A stretch of 51,575 bases of DNA from Streptococcus suis (GTDB lineage: Bacteria > Bacillota > Bacilli > Lactobacillales > Streptococcaceae), in the NCBI RefSeq assembly GCF_002960445.1, contig NZ_POJD01000459.1:1-51575 (forward strand), read 5' to 3'. Positions within the stretch are counted from its first letter, which is position 1, and every line of letters starts with the position of its first letter. Of this stretch, positions 10,102 through 16,856 are shown one piece after another. Under the pieces are notes generated by a model. That model ran no database searches. It saw only the letters and a program-made list of their open reading frames with translations, and was not told the origin of the DNA. A program made the translations under genes and the position numbers.

Positions 10102-11013
10102 CTAAGGCAGATTGTTTCCTGCACTTCTGTAAATCTCGTACCATTCTTGTCTAGTTAAGGTAATCTGGCTAGCTTGAGCAATCTTGGTCAGGCGATCTGA
10201 ATTCATAGAACCTACAATGGTTTGAATTTTCGCTGGATGGCGCAAAATCCAAGCTACGACAATGGTTTCATGTGAAACATGGTATCGCTCTGCTATTTCC
10301 CCAATGGTCTGATTTAAAAGAGCATAGTCTGGATGGTTGGCAAAAATACCTCGTTGCAAATCAATCAAGAATGGGGACCAGGCCTGAATGGTGATTTTTT
10401 TGAGCTGGCAATAATCAATCAAACCTCCGTCCCGCATGGTCGCAGCATCATCTTTCATGTTGACATGGAGCCCTGCATCGATCAAAGGAGTATGAGCTGG
10501 CGAAAGTTGGAGCTGATTGACCGCTAGGGGCTGGTCCAGATAGGACTGGAGTAACTCCATTTGGTAGATGTTCTGGTTGCTGACACCGAAATGTCGCACC
10601 TTACCAGCCTGCTTCAAGAGATAAAAGGCTTCTGCCACTTCCTCTGCTTCCATGAGAGCATCTGGACGGTGGAGGGCCAAAACATCAAGATATTCTGTAT
10701 CCAGGCGCTTGAGAATACCATCCACTGACTCCAAGATGTAGTCTTTAGAAAAATCAAAATACCCCTTACGAATACCGCATTTTGATTGGAGGAAAATATC
10801 CTCTCGCTTCAGTCCTACCAGTTTTGCACCCTGGGCAAAACGAATTTCAGATTCTCCCTTACCATAAATATCCGCATGATCGAAAAAGTTAATTCCTTGT
10901 TCAAGGACTGTTTTCAAGACCTGGGCTGTTTCCTTCTCGCTCAAACTTGCCATTCGCATACAACCTAGACCAATTCGCGAAACTTCTAATCCTGTTTGTC
11001 CTAATTTTTGCAT
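10102..11013 (-). CDS. Aldo/keto reductase family oxidoreductase (YdhF-like)
   Basis: A 303-residue NADPH-dependent AKR barrel. The tetrad positions are visible: Asp and Tyr in FFDHADIYGKGESE, Lys in FLQSKCGIRKG and His in VLALHRPDAL. The C-terminus carries the cofactor-binding segment QTIVGSMNSDRL. The N-terminus (KLGQTGLEVSRIGLGCMRM) is canonical, and the start has a GAGGAGG site. The substrate cannot be told. It is first gene of a two-gene operon with the acetyltransferase. Confidence 0.88.
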   Translation of the reverse strand: MQKLGQTGLEVSRIGLGCMRMASLSEKETAQVLKTVLEQGINFFDHADIYGKGESEIRFAQGAKLVGLKREDIFLQSKCGIRKGYFDFSKDYILESVDGILKRLDTEYLDVLALHRPDALMEAEEVAEAFYLLKQAGKVRHFGVSNQNIYQMELLQSYLDQPLAVNQLQLSPAHTPLIDAGLHVNMKDDAATMRDGGLIDYCQLKKITIQAWSPFLIDLQRGIFANHPDYALLNQTIGEIAERYHVSHETIVVAWILRHPAKIQTIVGSMNSDRLTKIAQASQITLTRQEWYEIYRSAGNNLP

Positions 11014-11036
11014 TAGTTGCCTCCTCTTCTGACTTC

Positions 11037-11066
11037 ATTATATACAAAAAAAGAGATTGTTGCCAA
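11037..11066 (-). promoter_or_regulatory. Promoter of the aldo/keto reductase operon
   Basis: The minus strand shows TTGGCA (11061-11066), an 18-base spacer and TATAAT (11037-11042). The -35 lies inside the hairpin of the upstream terminator, so terminator and promoter overlap. Confidence 0.6.
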
Positions 11067-11070
11067 TCTC
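11044..11070 (-). terminator. Terminator of the VTC-DUF4956 operon
   Basis: On the minus strand GAGATTG, a short loop and CAATCTC are followed by TTTTTTTG, starting nine bases beyond the DUF4956 stop. Confidence 0.85.
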
Positions 11071-11078
11071 TCACCCTC

Positions 11079-11765
11079 CTACAAGGTTTTCTTTTTCTGT
11101 GCCAGCTTGCTAATGCTGATCTCAATCGAATCATTGATACTGAGCAAGGTATCAATCACCTGTTTGTCCGATAAATTCGAATCTAAATCAACATTATAGA
11201 CCAGCTCCAAGCTATTGCTTTTTTTAATGTTCTTAATGCTAACCAATTCTACATACTTACAGGCATTGATAAAAGTAGCTTCAAATAGTAGTTCGTAATC
11301 CAACTCCCTAGGAACTCGAATGGTGATGTTCCGTCTGGTTTGACTAACTGTCGCAAAGGAAGAATTTTCCAAGAATAACAAGACTAGACAAACAAAGAGT
11401 GTAAAAATGGTTGCTAGGATGATAAAGCCCATACCGCAAGCCAGACCAATACCCGTTGCGATAAAGACCATCAAGAGTTCCTTAGCCCCGCCTGCCGCAG
11501 AGCGAAACCGAATCATACCAAAGGTTCCCGCAATGGCCACACTGGTTCCCAAGTTTCCGTTGACCATAAAAATAATCATGGTCATAAGAACTGGAAGAAC
11601 GGTCAAAGTAATCACAAATTCCTTGGAATATAGGGTCTTGTATTTATAAACTACTGCAATAATCAACCCCAGAATCAGGCTAACGACTAAACTGGTTGCT
11701 AGCATAGACGGTTCTGCGGGGCCTGTATTGGTTTCAAAGATACTTTTAAACAATTGCTCTTTCAA
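11079..11765 (-). CDS. DUF4956 membrane protein
   Basis: A 228-residue protein with four hydrophobic segments in the N-terminal 130 residues and a soluble C-terminal part (about 140-228). The conserved core GTSVAIAGTFGMIRFRSAAG followed by KELLMVFIATGIGLACGMGF is typical of DUF4956 proteins. They are regularly encoded beside VTC-domain proteins, as here. Function is unknown; a channel or partner for the polymerase is a guess. The start is a TTG inside the last codons of the VTC gene, with GAGGA about ten bases ahead. The 20-base overlap implies translational coupling. Confidence 0.85.
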   Translation of the reverse strand: MKEQLFKSIFETNTGPAEPSMLATSLVVSLILGLIIAVVYKYKTLYSKEFVITLTVLPVLMTMIIFMVNGNLGTSVAIAGTFGMIRFRSAAGGAKELLMVFIATGIGLACGMGFIILATIFTLFVCLVLLFLENSSFATVSQTRRNITIRVPRELDYELLFEATFINACKYVELVSIKNIKKSNSLELVYNVDLDSNLSDKQVIDTLLSINDSIEISISKLAQKKKTL

Positions 11766-12489
11766 AAATTATTTCCTCTTCTTGACTTTCTACTAACTTA
11801 CGGTGGGCTGTCCCATATTTAGAGAAGGACACGCGCTCTAAATCGTACTTATCAATAATGGCTTGAAGCCATTCTGGATAGGTTTCAGGCACCTTAATTT
11901 CCATAATGACTTGATTATCTTCTAATAAAGGATAGCCATACTTTCCTGCAAACAAATCCACATCGTAATGACGATAAAGGATGTTTTGGTCAATAGTGAT
12001 GCGAACCTTCTTATCCTCAATCCCTTTCATTGAAAAACGATCATAGTAAATGTACATCATGGGCTCAATCTTGCCGTAACGCTCTCGAAGCTCTGCCATT
12101 GTTTCCAAAAGCACTGGATTGCTAATGCTTTCATCAACTAGGTTATGGCTCATAAATTTCAAGACCGATGCTGGCTTTGAGGTCAAGCGATCCTTCAAGC
12201 CAACTCCTTGATCCTTCTTCTTGATTTCTAAAAAGACCTGGCTATCTGCATGTGGATGAGCATCGTAGGTCCGCATACGGATTTTCTCACGCTTCCACAG
12301 ACGCTCCGCAGAATCTTGAATCATTCGATATTCATTTGTATCAAAATATATATTGGTAATGGTTGAAGTTGGGTAATCATCTTTGACTACATGAGCCTGA
12401 AGCTCTGCCATAACCGCTGCAAGTTGCTTGCGATCCAAGATATATTTGGTTTCAATTCGTTTAAATTTGGTCTGTACTGTTTCTTTCAT
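11746..12489 (-). CDS. VTC-domain protein (polyphosphate polymerase type)
   Basis: A 247-residue protein of the VTC (vacuolar transporter chaperone catalytic) domain family, in the CYTH/tunnel-fold superfamily. Diagnostic parts are the N-terminal RIETKYIL, the basic strand WKREKIRMRTY, VFLEIKKKDQG with KDRL behind it, and the acidic C-terminal strand VIMEIKVPETYPEWL. In yeast Vtc4 these basic residues bind phosphate chains and the glutamate binds metal. Bacterial members are annotated by similarity and activity here is inferred. There is no membrane segment; the partner DUF4956 protein would provide it. It has its own promoter with a CopY/BlaI-type box (12501-12529). Confidence 0.85.
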   Translation of the reverse strand: MKETVQTKFKRIETKYILDRKQLAAVMAELQAHVVKDDYPTSTITNIYFDTNEYRMIQDSAERLWKREKIRMRTYDAHPHADSQVFLEIKKKDQGVGLKDRLTSKPASVLKFMSHNLVDESISNPVLLETMAELRERYGKIEPMMYIYYDRFSMKGIEDKKVRITIDQNILYRHYDVDLFAGKYGYPLLEDNQVIMEIKVPETYPEWLQAIIDKYDLERVSFSKYGTAHRKLVESQEEEIIFERAIV

Positions 12490-12500
12490 CTTATTCTCTT

Positions 12501-12529
12501 TTTCTACATTTGTCGTTCTAAGGGGTTAA
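12501..12529 (-). promoter_or_regulatory. VTC operon promoter with BlaI/CopY-type box
   Basis: The minus strand has TTAACC (12524-12529), 17 bases, then TAGAAA (12501-12506). The box CTACATTTGTCG (plus strand, 12504-12515) fills the end of the spacer and overlaps the -10. It keeps the TACA-N2-TGT core. The geometry equals that of the blaI-type and PepSY promoters. Confidence 0.6.
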
Positions 12530-12558
12530 GGGAAGAGTGGCTCACTTCCCACTCTCCC
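12530..12558 (-). terminator. Hairpin between the PepSY gene and the VTC operon
   Basis: The minus strand reads GGGAGAGTGG, a short loop and CCACTCTTCCC (one bulged base), six bases beyond the PepSY stop. It is followed by TTAACC rather than a T-run, so it is at best a weak terminator and some read-through into the VTC operon is likely. Confidence 0.5.
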
Positions 12559-12564
12559 TATCTA

Positions 12565-13380
12565 TTACCAGCTTTTCTTTACTTCTACTTTTTTCTTAAT
12601 AATTTGACCTGTTGTACCGTTTATCTTGTAGTCAAATTCTGAGTTGTTGGCAAGAGCTTCAACCTCATAGATGCCTTTCTCAAGGTCAATCTCTTTAAAG
12701 CGAACTTTAGCTGCTGCCAAGCCTAAATCTTTCAAGACAATAGTCTTCACTTGTTCTACTGAAAGTGTTGGCACTACTGCCACTTTCTTAGGCTGTGTGA
12801 CTACAACTGGTTTTTTCTGCGGAGTTGCTGGTTTTACAGCGACTGCTTTTGTCTTTTTCTTGATAATCTTGCCTGTTAAACCATTGATATCATATTCATA
12901 TTCAAGATTATTTGCCACAAAATCCACTTCATAAACGCTCTTCTCAAGATCTACTTCTTTGAAGCGAACCTTATTAGCTGTCAAACCTGCATCCTTCAGG
13001 GCAATTGTTTTTGCCTGCTCCATTGAAATCGTTACGGCAACAGTTGTTTTCTTCGCTTGAGTTGGTTGAGCTGGTTGAGCTGGTTTTACAGTAGTCTTTG
13101 TAGGTGTTAGAGTTTTAGACTTTTTCTTAATAATCTTTCCTGTGCTAGCTTGGACATCGTAGTCGTACTCCACATTGTTGGCAACTAGATCAATCTCATA
13201 GATTCCTTTTTCAAAATCTAGATCCTTGAATCGTACTTGACTAGCATTCAAACTAAGATCTTTTAATACGATTGATTTTGCTGCATCCATTGTTTTGATT
13301 TGATTAGCCGATACTGTTTGCTGCAAACCAAGTGTAGCGGCTACTAGTGCTGTAAATGTCAATGTTTTTAACTGTTTCAT
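12565..13380 (-). CDS. Secreted protein with three PepSY-like repeats
   Basis: A 271-residue exported protein. A Sec signal peptide (MKQLKTLTFTALVAATLGLQ, probable cleavage after SAN near residue 26) is followed by three copies of a PepSY-like unit. Each has a helix A-K-[ST]-I-x-L-K-D, then VRFK, an acidic YE-[IV] strand, an L/A-ANN turn and a final [TN]G-[KQ]-IIKKK strand, at about residues 29-86, 115-172 and 206-263. Lysine/proline/glutamine-rich linkers join them. There is no anchor motif. The start at 13380 is chosen because GGAG six bases ahead is a good ribosome site; the in-frame ATG at 13392 provides those same bases. PepSY domains are thought to bind or inhibit proteases. The upstream region has three CopY/BlaI-type boxes. 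Confidence 0.85.
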   Translation of the reverse strand: MKQLKTLTFTALVAATLGLQQTVSANQIKTMDAAKSIVLKDLSLNASQVRFKDLDFEKGIYEIDLVANNVEYDYDVQASTGKIIKKKSKTLTPTKTTVKPAQPAQPTQAKKTTVAVTISMEQAKTIALKDAGLTANKVRFKEVDLEKSVYEVDFVANNLEYEYDINGLTGKIIKKKTKAVAVKPATPQKKPVVVTQPKKVAVVPTLSVEQVKTIVLKDLGLAAAKVRFKEIDLEKGIYEVEALANNSEFDYKINGTTGQIIKKKVEVKKSW

Positions 13381-13402
13381 AATAAACTCCATGATTGTTT
13401 TT

Positions 13403-13414
13403 CTACATTTGTAG
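13403..13414. promoter_or_regulatory. BlaI/CopY-type operator, leader-proximal copy
   Basis: CTACATTTGTAG, with palindromic arms around a TT centre, lies 22 bases ahead of the PepSY gene start, downstream of the promoter. It is the third box in this leader and could act as a roadblock. Confidence 0.6.
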
Positions 13415-13455
13415 TTTTTTGATTTTTAGAATAGAGTGGGCGCCCACTCATTCTT

Positions 13456-13467
13456 CTACAATTGTAG
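13456..13467. promoter_or_regulatory. BlaI/CopY-type operator, perfect palindrome
   Basis: CTACAATTGTAG is its own reverse complement. It lies just downstream of the PepSY promoter -10 (about 10 bases), where the transcript should begin. Its centre is 24 bases from the promoter-embedded box, a little over two helical turns. Confidence 0.65.
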
Positions 13468-13476
13468 TATAATTAC

Positions 13477-13505
13477 ATTCTACACTTGTCGTTTTGAATT
13501 GTCAA
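13477..13505 (-). promoter_or_regulatory. PepSY gene promoter with embedded operator
   Basis: The minus strand has TTGACA (13500-13505), exactly 17 bases, and TAGAAT (13477-13482). The box CTACACTTGTCG (plus strand 13480-13491) overlaps the -10 and the 3' part of the spacer. The -35, the spacer end and the -10 are nearly identical to those of the repressor gene promoter at 15585-15613, which implies a shared regulator. Confidence 0.75.
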
Positions 13506-13563
13506 GCTTAAAAACTCAAAAAAGTAAAAAAATTTTACAAGTATGTTCCTATAGTAGAGGACC

Positions 13564-13588
13564 TAAAAAACACCTCTAATCAGAGGTG
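13564..13588 (-). terminator. Terminator of the blaI-blaR1-like operon
   Basis: The minus strand reads CACCTCT, loop GATT, AGAGGTG, then TTTTTTAGG, immediately after the M56 protease stop codon. Confidence 0.85.
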
Positions 13589-13595
13589 CATAGCA

Positions 13596-15167
13596 CTAGT
13601 CATCAGAATCATCTGTATCATCACTGGTATCCACATCATCTGTATCATCGCTGACATCTACATCATCACTGGTAGCTACAGGCGGTGTATAAATCGTCGT
13701 TGGTGTAGATGTTGTAGCTGGAGTATAGCTTGATGTCGGCGTTTCAGTAACCACTGGCGTTTCTACTGTACTTGAGGCTGGTGCTTGACCATTAGTAACT
13801 GCAGAACCATTTGCGCTTTCTCCAGCATTACCAGCATTTGTTGTAGTTGTTGTAGCAACTGTGGTGGAGCTTGCTGTGCTGGTTGCTGTTGAAGATGGTT
13901 TTGTTGTCGTTGCAGTTGTTGATGAAGATTTTGTCGTTGAGGAAGACGATACGACTTTCAAGGTTTCTTTTTCCACTTTTCTTACCTGTTTGGTCAACTT
14001 ATCGACTTGGATATGGTAACGTGTTTCCCCCTTAGAAAATTCAACCAAATAGTAATCCGATGCCTCTGTCACCTTTACATCTTTGACATCTGTTTGCTTA
14101 AGTTTTTGGTCTTTTAGTGCTACTTCTAAGGCTTGCTTATCGGTCAAACCTTCCTCTTGAATGACCTGATTGACTTGATCTTCCGTCATCGCCACAACGA
14201 AAATTGAACCTGAAAAGACCAGGGCCATGGTCATAAAGGTTGTGACCAATAAACCAAGTGAACGCATAGGAATACGGTTGTCCATAATCGCAATAATACG
14301 ACGCTTGAGATTAAACTTATTTGAATAGAAACAGCTTGAAAGCAGAACTGGCTGCTGGCTCTTATGAATCATGGTGATAATGGTTTCACCATAAAAAGAA
14401 CGGTAGGCTTGATCACGTTGACTAAGAACACTGTGGTCACAGTAACTCTCTGCAGCTTCCTGTACTTCCTTGCAGGCAAAGGCCACAATCGGATTAAACC
14501 AGTGGGCGGCCTTCACAAGTAGAACCAATAAATTGGCATATATATCCCTATGCTTATAGTGGGTCAGTTCATGTTCAAAAATAAGATCCAGTTCCTCATC
14601 TGTATAGTCTGTCGCTGGTAAAAGCACAATGGGATGACGCAGTCCAAAAATCATGGGACTGGAAACCTGTGGGTAGTGAAACAGACGAATGTCCTTCTTG
14701 ATACCAAACTCTTCTTTGATAATATGAAAATTCTCTAAAATCCTTAAGTCAGAAATAGGTGCACCCCATCTCTTCAAAAGGTTGCTGAATTTCACATAGG
14801 CAAAGATTGAACGCCCCAGTACCACCACAAAACCTAGAAACCAGATAAACAATAAAATCTGTAACCAGGGTAAGCCAAGGACAAAATCCACCAAGTTGGG
14901 TTGACTAGTGGTTGCTGAGCTAGCTACAGTGCCTGTCGTTTCAATAGCAGTCGACACTGCCTTAGGACTGTGCTCAATAGTGACCAAACCCGAACCAAAA
15001 CGAGGTCTAAAAGGAAAAATCAAACTAACCAACAAGGCCAACCAGGTCAGATAACGAACCCTAGCGGAAACCCTATTTTTTAATAAGATAAACAAGCCAC
15101 TGATTACCAAAATCAATGCCGATGTATATAAACTCATTAGGAAAAAGCGCAAGATGAGTGATGACAT
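13596..15167 (-). CDS. BlaR1-like M56 membrane metalloprotease with PepSY domain
   Basis: A 523-residue protein. The N-terminal half is an M56 (BlaR1/MecR1) protease: hydrophobic segments near residues 5-29, 38-55 and 97-120, a zinc motif HELTH (H199, E200, H203) within FEHELTHYKHRD, then EAAESYCDH. A further segment lies near residues 297-323. Outside it, about residues 325-400 form a PepSY-like domain (EEGLTDKQALEVALKDQ ... YYLVEFSKGETRYHIQVD). The tail is very rich in Ser/Thr and ends in a repetitive DD-D/T-S acidic stretch. The penicillin-binding sensor domain of true BlaR1 (about 250 residues with SxxK) is absent. It is probably a sensor protease acting on the adjacent repressor; the signal is unknown. 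It follows the repressor gene by 20 bases. Confidence 0.85.
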   Translation of the reverse strand: MSSLILRFFLMSLYTSALILVISGLFILLKNRVSARVRYLTWLALLVSLIFPFRPRFGSGLVTIEHSPKAVSTAIETTGTVASSATTSQPNLVDFVLGLPWLQILLFIWFLGFVVVLGRSIFAYVKFSNLLKRWGAPISDLRILENFHIIKEEFGIKKDIRLFHYPQVSSPMIFGLRHPIVLLPATDYTDEELDLIFEHELTHYKHRDIYANLLVLLVKAAHWFNPIVAFACKEVQEAAESYCDHSVLSQRDQAYRSFYGETIITMIHKSQQPVLLSSCFYSNKFNLKRRIIAIMDNRIPMRSLGLLVTTFMTMALVFSGSIFVVAMTEDQVNQVIQEEGLTDKQALEVALKDQKLKQTDVKDVKVTEASDYYLVEFSKGETRYHIQVDKLTKQVRKVEKETLKVVSSSSTTKSSSTTATTTKPSSTATSTASSTTVATTTTTNAGNAGESANGSAVTNGQAPASSTVETPVVTETPTSSYTPATTSTPTTIYTPPVATSDDVDVSDDTDDVDTSDDTDDSDD

Positions 15168-15187
15168 TTTAAATCTCCAACTATATA

Positions 15188-15556
15188 TTATTTATTCAAC
15201 AAGCTCCTTAACTCATCCAGTTCATCGGCTGACAAAGCATTGGAGGAGAAGAGGGTTTTGACCAGCCCACCAAGCGAGTTCCCTTGGTACCGGTCTAAAA
15301 AATTCGATGTTTCAACCGCCATGTATTCTTCTTCAGACACAATGGCTGTATAGTGACGCTCTCGACCACTTCGCTCACTCTTCAAAAAACCTTTTTCAGT
15401 CAAGCGTGCAAGAATGGTCAATAAGGTTTGGGGCTTCCAGTGATTTTCTTCTCCCAAGTTAATAATAATTTGAGCAGAGGTCACTGGGTTTGGCAAGTGC
15501 CAAATGGTTCTTAAGACTGTAAATTCTGTATCGGGTAGACGTTTTAAATCATTCAT
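15188..15556 (-). CDS. BlaI/MecI/CopY-family transcriptional repressor
   Basis: A 122-residue winged-helix repressor. The DNA-binding part reads LPDTEFTVLRTIWHLPNPVTSAQIII and LLTILARLTEKGFLKSERSGRERHY; the C-terminal dimer helix ends LSADELDELRSLLNK. Family members bind TACA-N2-TGTA boxes as dimers, and five such boxes occur in this neighbourhood, one in its own promoter, implying autorepression. At the position where BlaI/MecI are cut by BlaR1/MecR1 (Asn-Phe in LVLNFVEK) this protein has LVKTLFSS, so the scissile bond differs. It lacks the C-terminal Cys motif of copper-sensing CopY, which argues against a copper role. Confidence 0.88.
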   Translation of the reverse strand: MNDLKRLPDTEFTVLRTIWHLPNPVTSAQIIINLGEENHWKPQTLLTILARLTEKGFLKSERSGRERHYTAIVSEEEYMAVETSNFLDRYQGNSLGGLVKTLFSSNALSADELDELRSLLNK

Positions 15557-15584
15557 ACTTGATATCCTCTCTTCTTTCTCTATT

Positions 15585-15613
15585 ATTCTACACTTGTCGT
15601 TTTAAAATGTCAA
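15585..15613 (-). promoter_or_regulatory. Repressor gene promoter with embedded operator
   Basis: The minus strand has consensus TTGACA (15608-15613), a 17-base spacer and TAGAAT (15585-15590). The box CTACACTTGTCG (plus strand 15588-15599) overlaps the -10 and is identical to the box in the PepSY promoter. This is a simple negative-feedback design. Confidence 0.78.
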
Positions 15614-15651
15614 CTATCCTTACTTACTAATGACAAAGTATTCTGAACACG

Positions 15652-15678
15652 AGAAAAACTCAGCCGAAACTGAGTTTT
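15652..15678 (-). terminator. Terminator of the GT2 gene
   Basis: The minus strand reads AAACTCAG, a 6-base loop, CTGAGTTT and TTCTC. It overlaps the stop codon of the glycosyltransferase gene. Confidence 0.75.
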
Positions 15679-16690
15679 AGTTAAAACCATAAATTCTTTT
15701 CGCGATTTTATAGACGGCATTGGAAATTTTTCGCCCTGGGTAACCGTAAAGATTGGTCAACTGCCCGAGTAATCCTTTGCGGACAATCTTAAAGAGTGCA
15801 GGATTATTATCACGAATATAGTGCCAGAGTTCCTGCTTTTTCATCATGTGTTCAGCAGTACCAGCCCGATTGAGAAGGGCACAGGAGATGATAGTGGTAA
15901 TTTCTACATGATTGAGCAGGTAACTTCGCAAATCAGGATTGTCAATGGCATTTAAATCCAAATTATCTACTAAAATTCGATTAACTTTTAACTGTTGGTC
16001 AATCCTCTTAATCATAACAGATTCATTGACAGACTGGTCATTTCGTCCAATAAAATACCGATAAAAATCTACAGGAAGATAGTACATGGTTTTCACTGCC
16101 TGTAAAGGAGTAAATACGAAAATATTATCCACATAGAAGGTATGCTCTGGCAGAGCTAGACCAACCTCCCTTAGTAAATCTGTCCTGTAAATGAGAGAAT
16201 GCATCATCATGTATTGCCCCTTGGAAAAGGCACCCACATCCTCCCAACCGAAAATTCGATTTTCTGGTAAAACATCCTGATAAGACATGGATTTTTTGCG
16301 AGATTGTCCCTCTTTTTCGTAAACAAAGTTGGAAATAAAGGCATCAACAGGTGTACTTGCTTCTTCTAAGGCCTGTAGACTTTCCAAAATCTTCAGATAG
16401 GCTCTGGTATCCACCCAGTCATCTGAATCAACTACCTTAAAATACTTACCCTTGGCCTCACGTATCCCTGTATTAACCGCTCCGCCATGACCTTTATTTT
16501 CTTGATAAATAGCTCGTACATTCGAAAATTGATTAGCAAGTTCCTCTGCAATTTCCTGAGTCCGATCGGTCGAACCATCGTTAATAATCAGAATTTCAAC
16601 CTTATCACCACCCATCACAAGGGAATGAACGCAGTAATGAAGGTAGGCCTCTGAATTGTAACTCGGAATAGCAATGCTTAGTAAGGTCAT
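15677..16690 (-). CDS. Family 2 glycosyltransferase
   Basis: A 337-residue GT-A enzyme. The N-terminal strand LLSIAIPSYNSEAYLHYCV, the nucleotide-sugar segment IINDGSTDRT (D of the first acid), GHGGAVNTGIREAKGKYFKVVDSDDWV (DSDD, metal-binding acids) and a C-terminal helical part ending in GYPGRKISNAVY are typical of streptococcal GT2 enzymes for cell-surface polysaccharides. There is no membrane segment. The ATG at 16690 has GGAG six bases ahead; the upstream in-frame alternatives at 16702 and 16711 are less well placed. The sugar and acceptor cannot be told. Confidence 0.88.
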   Translation of the reverse strand: MTLLSIAIPSYNSEAYLHYCVHSLVMGGDKVEILIINDGSTDRTQEIAEELANQFSNVRAIYQENKGHGGAVNTGIREAKGKYFKVVDSDDWVDTRAYLKILESLQALEEASTPVDAFISNFVYEKEGQSRKKSMSYQDVLPENRIFGWEDVGAFSKGQYMMMHSLIYRTDLLREVGLALPEHTFYVDNIFVFTPLQAVKTMYYLPVDFYRYFIGRNDQSVNESVMIKRIDQQLKVNRILVDNLDLNAIDNPDLRSYLLNHVEITTIISCALLNRAGTAEHMMKKQELWHYIRDNNPALFKIVRKGLLGQLTNLYGYPGRKISNAVYKIAKRIYGFN

Positions 16691-16774
16691 CTTTCTCTCC
16701 ATTTGACACAATTTGTTACTATTTTATCATATTTTCAGGAAAGGTGCAGAGGATAATTATTTTTCAAGGCCAAC

Positions 16775-16826
16775 TTATTCACAACCTGTGGATAAGTTGT
16801 GGATTTCTAGAATGTTCTGTGGATAA
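16775..16826. promoter_or_regulatory. Cluster of DnaA boxes between comX and the GT2 gene
   Basis: Two exact 9-mers TGTGGATAA (reverse of TTATCCACA) lie at 16787-16795 and 16818-16826. A one-mismatch box TTATTCACA is at 16775-16783 and a two-mismatch box TGTGGATTT at 16798-16806. Four boxes in 52 bases is more than chance at this base composition. No dnaA, dnaN or AT-rich unwinding element is next to them, so this is not the replication origin; see the findings. Confidence 0.6.
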
Positions 16827-16856
16827 CTTTTATAACCTCCTAGCATCGTATCTTCT

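Noticed and set aside
10767..10774. TACGAATA, a match to the ComX cin-box
   Set aside because: It lies inside the aldo/keto reductase gene, on the opposite strand, with no competence gene downstream. One 8-mer is expected by chance.
13596..15167. True BlaR1/MecR1 beta-lactam receptor
   Set aside because: No penicillin-binding domain or SxxK motif and no beta-lactamase or mecA gene in the window.
15188..15556. CopY copper-responsive repressor
   Set aside because: The C-terminal CxC zinc/copper motifs of CopY are missing and no copA or copZ is nearby. The M56 protease partner points to BlaI/MecI type.
16775..16826. DnaA-box cluster as the chromosomal origin
   Set aside because: No dnaA, dnaN or AT-rich unwinding region beside it; kept only as a regulatory or titration site.
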